Assembly (NCBI RefSeq): GCF_000281045.1
Contig: NW_008246110.1
Location: 76,655-111,020, forward strand
Source of the DNA: Saprolegnia diclina VS20
Lineage: Eukaryota; Oomycota; Saprolegniomycetes; Saprolegniales; Saprolegniaceae
DNA: 34,366 bases
Reading direction: 5' to 3'
Positions 32,828 to 34,366 of this stretch are shown one piece after another. The translations under genes were made by a program, and so were the position numbers. Numbering within the stretch: the first letter of the stretch is position 1; each line of letters opens with the position of its first letter. Below the pieces are notes generated by a model. That model saw only the letters and a program-made list of their open reading frames with translations, was not told the DNA's origin and did not search any database.

Positions 32828-34366
32828 CTACAATGCTAGTGCACTACTTGTGGCAAGTCGTGCAATTGCAGTTTCAAGCGAAGCAAGTCGCTGATGCATC
32901 TGCGCTGCGTCAGCGGCTACCTGCTGCTCGAGGACCGACAACCGTTTCAGAAGCTCGGCGTTGGCTGCGCTTGTCATCTGGAGTTGCTCTTGAAAAGCAG
33001 TGGATTGGTCGTTGAGGCGGCTCTCACACGCTTGCAGCTGGATGTCGAGTTTTTGAACTTGGGAAACAACGTACGGGATGAGCCCAATGTAGTTCATCGA
33101 AAGCATGCCGTTGCTGTCGGCGGACACGAGGTGGGGCAAGCACGTGGCGACTTCCTGCGCCAAGAAACCGGCTTGCAGACCTGGTGGTGCCCACGTTGTA
33201 TTGGTCCACTCAAACTCGACCTACGCAAAGTTATTCTCTATCGTACTTCATAGTACATAAAGGAATTTACCGGGTGGAGAGCATGAAAGACGGCCGATGT
33301 CACTGACGCCGAGCGTAGCACTCGCTTTAGCCGCGCGTCCGAGCGCTGTGTCATCGTTGCGCCAGAAATGGTGCTGTCCGACCAAATCTTACCGGCGACA
33401 CCGATGCCACCTGCGACTTGGAGGACACCCGTGGTAGACGACGAGGTATCTGTCGTTGAAGACAGCACCACGGTGCCTGATATTGTAGCGCCATTCCCAA
33501 ACGTCGTCGTTCCAGATACGTCGAGACCTCCGCTGAGCGAGGCGAGGCCGCTCACTCCAAGCGCACCTGTTGCTGTTACGTCGCCAGTGACTGCCGCACC
33601 GCCAGCACTGACAGTGAGCCCAGCGGTACCAATGGTAGCGCCGGCTGAGAGCGTCGCGATACCAGAGACAACGAGTGTGCCCGTTGCAGTGACAGTACCA
33701 GTAATAGCGCAGCCGCCCGACGACACGACGAGACCGCCGGCGACAGAGGCCCCATCGGCAGCCACAACAAGGCCACCTCGTTGAATCGTTGTCACGCCAT
33801 CGCCACGCACGTCGAAGAGCGCCGTTGTCGTGCCACTGGCGTACATTCGGAGCATGTAAAAGGTTGAGGCAGGCGCCGCTGCGGCTGTTACCTTGAGCAC
33901 CACCATATTGTTGGCGGGTGTGAGGGTACTCGCTGAGGATGCAATGGTGGCGACGTTGGCTCCGTCGACCGAGTTCGTGATCGAAGCCGTTGAGGCAACG
34001 GATAGCGCTGCATTCAGCGTGGTAGTGCCAGTAACAACAAGCGTGCTACCCGCCGCGACAGCCCCGGAGAGCGTTGAAGTACCAGTCACTGCAAGAGTAG
34101 AATCGAGGGCCGTCGCCCCGACGACGTGCAGCGTGCTCGATGCCGTCACCGCGCCAGTCACGGCAAGAGTAGAATCGAGGGCCGTCGCCCCGACGACGTG
34201 CAGCGTGCTCGATGCCGTCACCGCGCCAGCAATGGAGGCGGTCCCTGTCGACACGACGAGGTTGCCTTGGTGCAGCGTCGTCGTGCCGTCGCCAAGCACG
34301 TCGAAGAGCGCCGTTGTCGTGCCACTGGCGTACATTCGGAGCATGTAGAAGGTTGAGGCAGGCGCC
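32828..34366 (-). CDS. Repetitive fibre-like protein with C-terminal peptidase S74 chaperone domain (5' end beyond window)
   Basis: Partial gene; the N-terminal part lies beyond 34366. Exons >34366-33271 and 33220-32828 are joined by a 50-base GTAAAT...TAG intron. About 280 residues are Gly/Ala/Ser/Thr/Val-rich short strands (LHVVGATALDSTLAVTG, LTVSAGGAAVTGDVTATGA), the pattern of trimeric phage-type tail fibres. The end is a peptidase S74 domain: KIWSDSTISGATMTQRSDAR, then LKRVLRSA, HALHPVEFEWTN, AGFLAQEVATCLPHLVS and MLSMNYIGLIPYVVSQVQKL. S74 domains are intramolecular chaperones that trimerise a fibre and often cut themselves off at the Ser of an SDxRLK motif; that Ser, Asp and Lys are present here. 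A roughly 65-residue coiled coil (ESRLNDQSTAFQEQLQM, LLKRLSVLEQQVAADAAQ) follows. The family is typical of phages and large viruses; eukaryotic MYRF has a relative. Here an intron argues for a resident nuclear gene. Confidence 0.82.
33808..33877. repeat. Direct repeat, copy A of a 489-bp period in the S74 gene
   Basis: These 70 bases recur at 34297-34366 with a single mismatch that I can see, 489 bases (163 codons) apart and in the same frame. Both encode ASTFYMLRMYASGTTTALFD. The second copy runs off the window, so the true repeat may be longer. Confidence 0.8.
34082..34229. repeat. 72-bp tandem repeat, two copies, inside the S74 gene
   Basis: Copies at 34082-34153 and 34154-34225 (plus four more matching bases) are almost identical. 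72 bases is 24 codons, so the duplication keeps frame and doubles the block TASSTLHVVGATALDSTLAV. Confidence 0.85.
34297..34366. repeat. Direct repeat, copy B (cut by the window edge)
   Basis: Partner of 33808-33877. It encodes the same FYMLRMYASGTTTALFDV block, suggesting that the fibre grew by duplication of a 163-residue unit. Confidence 0.8.

Overview
The window looks like nuclear DNA of an oomycete, most likely a water mould of the Saprolegniales. The reasons are gene-dense, GC-rich coding sequence, many tiny introns (about 40-66 bases, usually GTAC...TAG), and families typical of that group: WRKY19-like CCCH zinc-finger proteins, an Sfi1-type centrin-binding protein with a WW module, and an OGT/SPINDLY glycosyltransferase. 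No rRNA, tRNA, CRISPR array or bacterial operon was seen. All names come from reading motifs; no database search was run.

Layout, left to right. 25-1675 (-): alternative type II NADH dehydrogenase with an internal in-frame TAG. 2473-3313 (+): unrecognised oomycete protein. 3387-9446 (-): Sfi1-like protein of about 1,909 residues in 8 exons. 9579-11606 (+): leucine-rich repeat protein. 11652-12773 (-): multi-pass membrane protein. 12881-14870 (-): DNA polymerase eta. 14871-20625: mostly non-coding, holding two paralogous zinc-finger genes (16799-17467 and 19056-19655). 20626-22474 (+): GH47 alpha-1,2-mannosidase. 22807-23110 (+): APC11. 23143-24588 (-): VPS37A-type ESCRT-I subunit. 25107-27974 (+): OGT-like O-glycosyltransferase in about 15 exons. 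28843-29639 (+): two-domain SCP2 protein. 29807-29892: perfect hairpin. 30149-30673 (-): small lysine-rich membrane protein. 32828 to beyond 34366 (-): repetitive fibre-like protein ending in a peptidase S74 (tail-spike chaperone) domain.

The genes are independent housekeeping or lineage-specific loci, not one pathway. Themes are protein glycosylation (GH47, OGT), cell division and basal bodies (APC11, Sfi1), DNA damage tolerance (Pol eta), endosomal sorting (VPS37), respiration (NDH2) and lipid transfer in peroxisomes (SCP2). Several neighbours are packed tail to tail (gaps of 32-73 bases) or share a short divergent promoter (132 bases).

The most unusual items are the S74-domain fibre protein at the right edge, the 38-bp perfect inverted repeat, the premature TAG in NDH2, and the possible secretory signal on the OGT-like enzyme. 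Exon models were joined by hand from reading-frame continuity and family conservation. Phases were checked for every spliced gene and close without a frameshift.
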